From an uncultured Candidatus Udaeobacter sp. (GTDB taxonomy: Bacteria; Verrucomicrobiota; Verrucomicrobiia; Chthoniobacterales; UBA10450), in the NCBI GenBank assembly GCA_955652715.1, contig CATPBS010000124.1:1-5092 (forward strand): a DNA stretch of 5,092 bases, in the 5' to 3' direction. Position 1 is the first letter of the stretch. The number at the start of each line of letters is the position of its first letter. The notes beneath the pieces were generated by a model that worked only from the letters and a program-made list of their open reading frames with translations, ran no database searches and was not told the DNA's origin. The position numbers were made by a program, and so were the translations under genes. Below, piece after piece: positions 4,968 through 5,092 of the stretch.

Positions 4968-5066
4968 ATGCACCGGAGCCGCTCACATCACGCTGTGATT
5001 CGCGTTTACGATGAATCGGGCAACGTGATTGAGACGCACGAGCACAAGGGCGAGTTCAAAGAGTGA
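4968..5066 (+). CDS. Tiny 32-residue ORF, VIRVYDE...THEHKGEFKE family
   Basis: ATG (4968-4970) to TGA (5064-5066), 32 residues: MHRSRSHHAVIRVYDESGNV then IETHEHKGEFKE. It has a basic His/Arg-rich start, a strand-turn-strand core (VIRVYDESGNVIETHEH, like a beta-hairpin with an SGN turn) and a charged end. A broken copy sits at 3389-3480, with the differences concentrated at synonymous or frame-changing sites in the core. I recall closely similar short ORFs scattered through verrucomicrobial and other soil genomes (from memory, not checked). GGATAGG lies just upstream as a weak ribosome site. The function is unknown. It may be a real microprotein, or the coding-like part of a dispersed repeat, perhaps derived from the end of a longer protein. 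Confidence 0.55.
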   Translation: MHRSRSHHAVIRVYDESGNVIETHEHKGEFKE

Positions 5067-5092
5067 TAGGCGCGTTGCGCCCCGTTGAGCAG

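Overview
The window (about 54-55% G+C by eye) looks like a chromosomal segment from a free-living, probably soil-dwelling bacterium. The best guess is Verrucomicrobia (Spartobacteria / Chthoniobacterales, Udaeobacter-like). This is an inference from recalled protein styles: a GuaB3-type IMPDH relative, a FabF with the Cys-Ala-Thr-Ser-Asn-Asn active-site loop, small secreted proteins with a 'GYVDVTGFPP...DPYT.KIFL.P' tail, and tiny 'VIRVYDE.GNVIETHEHKG.FKE' ORFs. Start codons generally lack a good Shine-Dalgarno sequence. No rRNA or other marker in the window fixes the taxonomy.

Layout, left to right. Positions 1-810 hold the 3' part of a guaB3-type gene (purine metabolism). After a 36-bp gap made largely of a four-unit 8-bp repeat comes fabF (847-2097), a complete beta-ketoacyl-ACP synthase II with all catalytic residues. 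These two form the housekeeping half. Positions 2098-2235 are intergenic, with a dispersed hairpin repeat and a heptamer repeat. They lead into an intact tRNA-Gly(TCC) gene at 2236-2306.

From the tRNA rightward the window has an accessory character. On the minus strand there is a frameshifted remnant of a phage terminase small subunit (Sf6 gp1 type) at about 2367-2608. Its start lies 5 nt after the stop of an unrecognised 43-codon open stretch (2614-2745). A GTG-started gene for a small secreted proline-rich protein follows (2790-3239). A phage relic beside a tRNA gene suggests an old, decayed integration, but no integrase or att duplication is visible.

On the plus strand there follow a frameshifted copy of a tiny repeated ORF (3389-3480), a possible small Ala/Gly-rich membrane peptide (3535-3729), a perfect 11-bp inverted repeat (3772-3799), and a secreted six-repeat beta-propeller protein (3840-4895). 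A probable terminator (4901-4944) precedes an intact 32-codon copy of the tiny ORF (4968-5066). The two copies lie in the same orientation about 1.59 kb apart and bracket the small peptide and propeller genes.

No complete defence, CRISPR, biosynthetic or mobile-element system is present. The points most worth following are the terminase relic next to the tRNA, the duplicated tiny-ORF family, and the inverted repeat ahead of the propeller gene.
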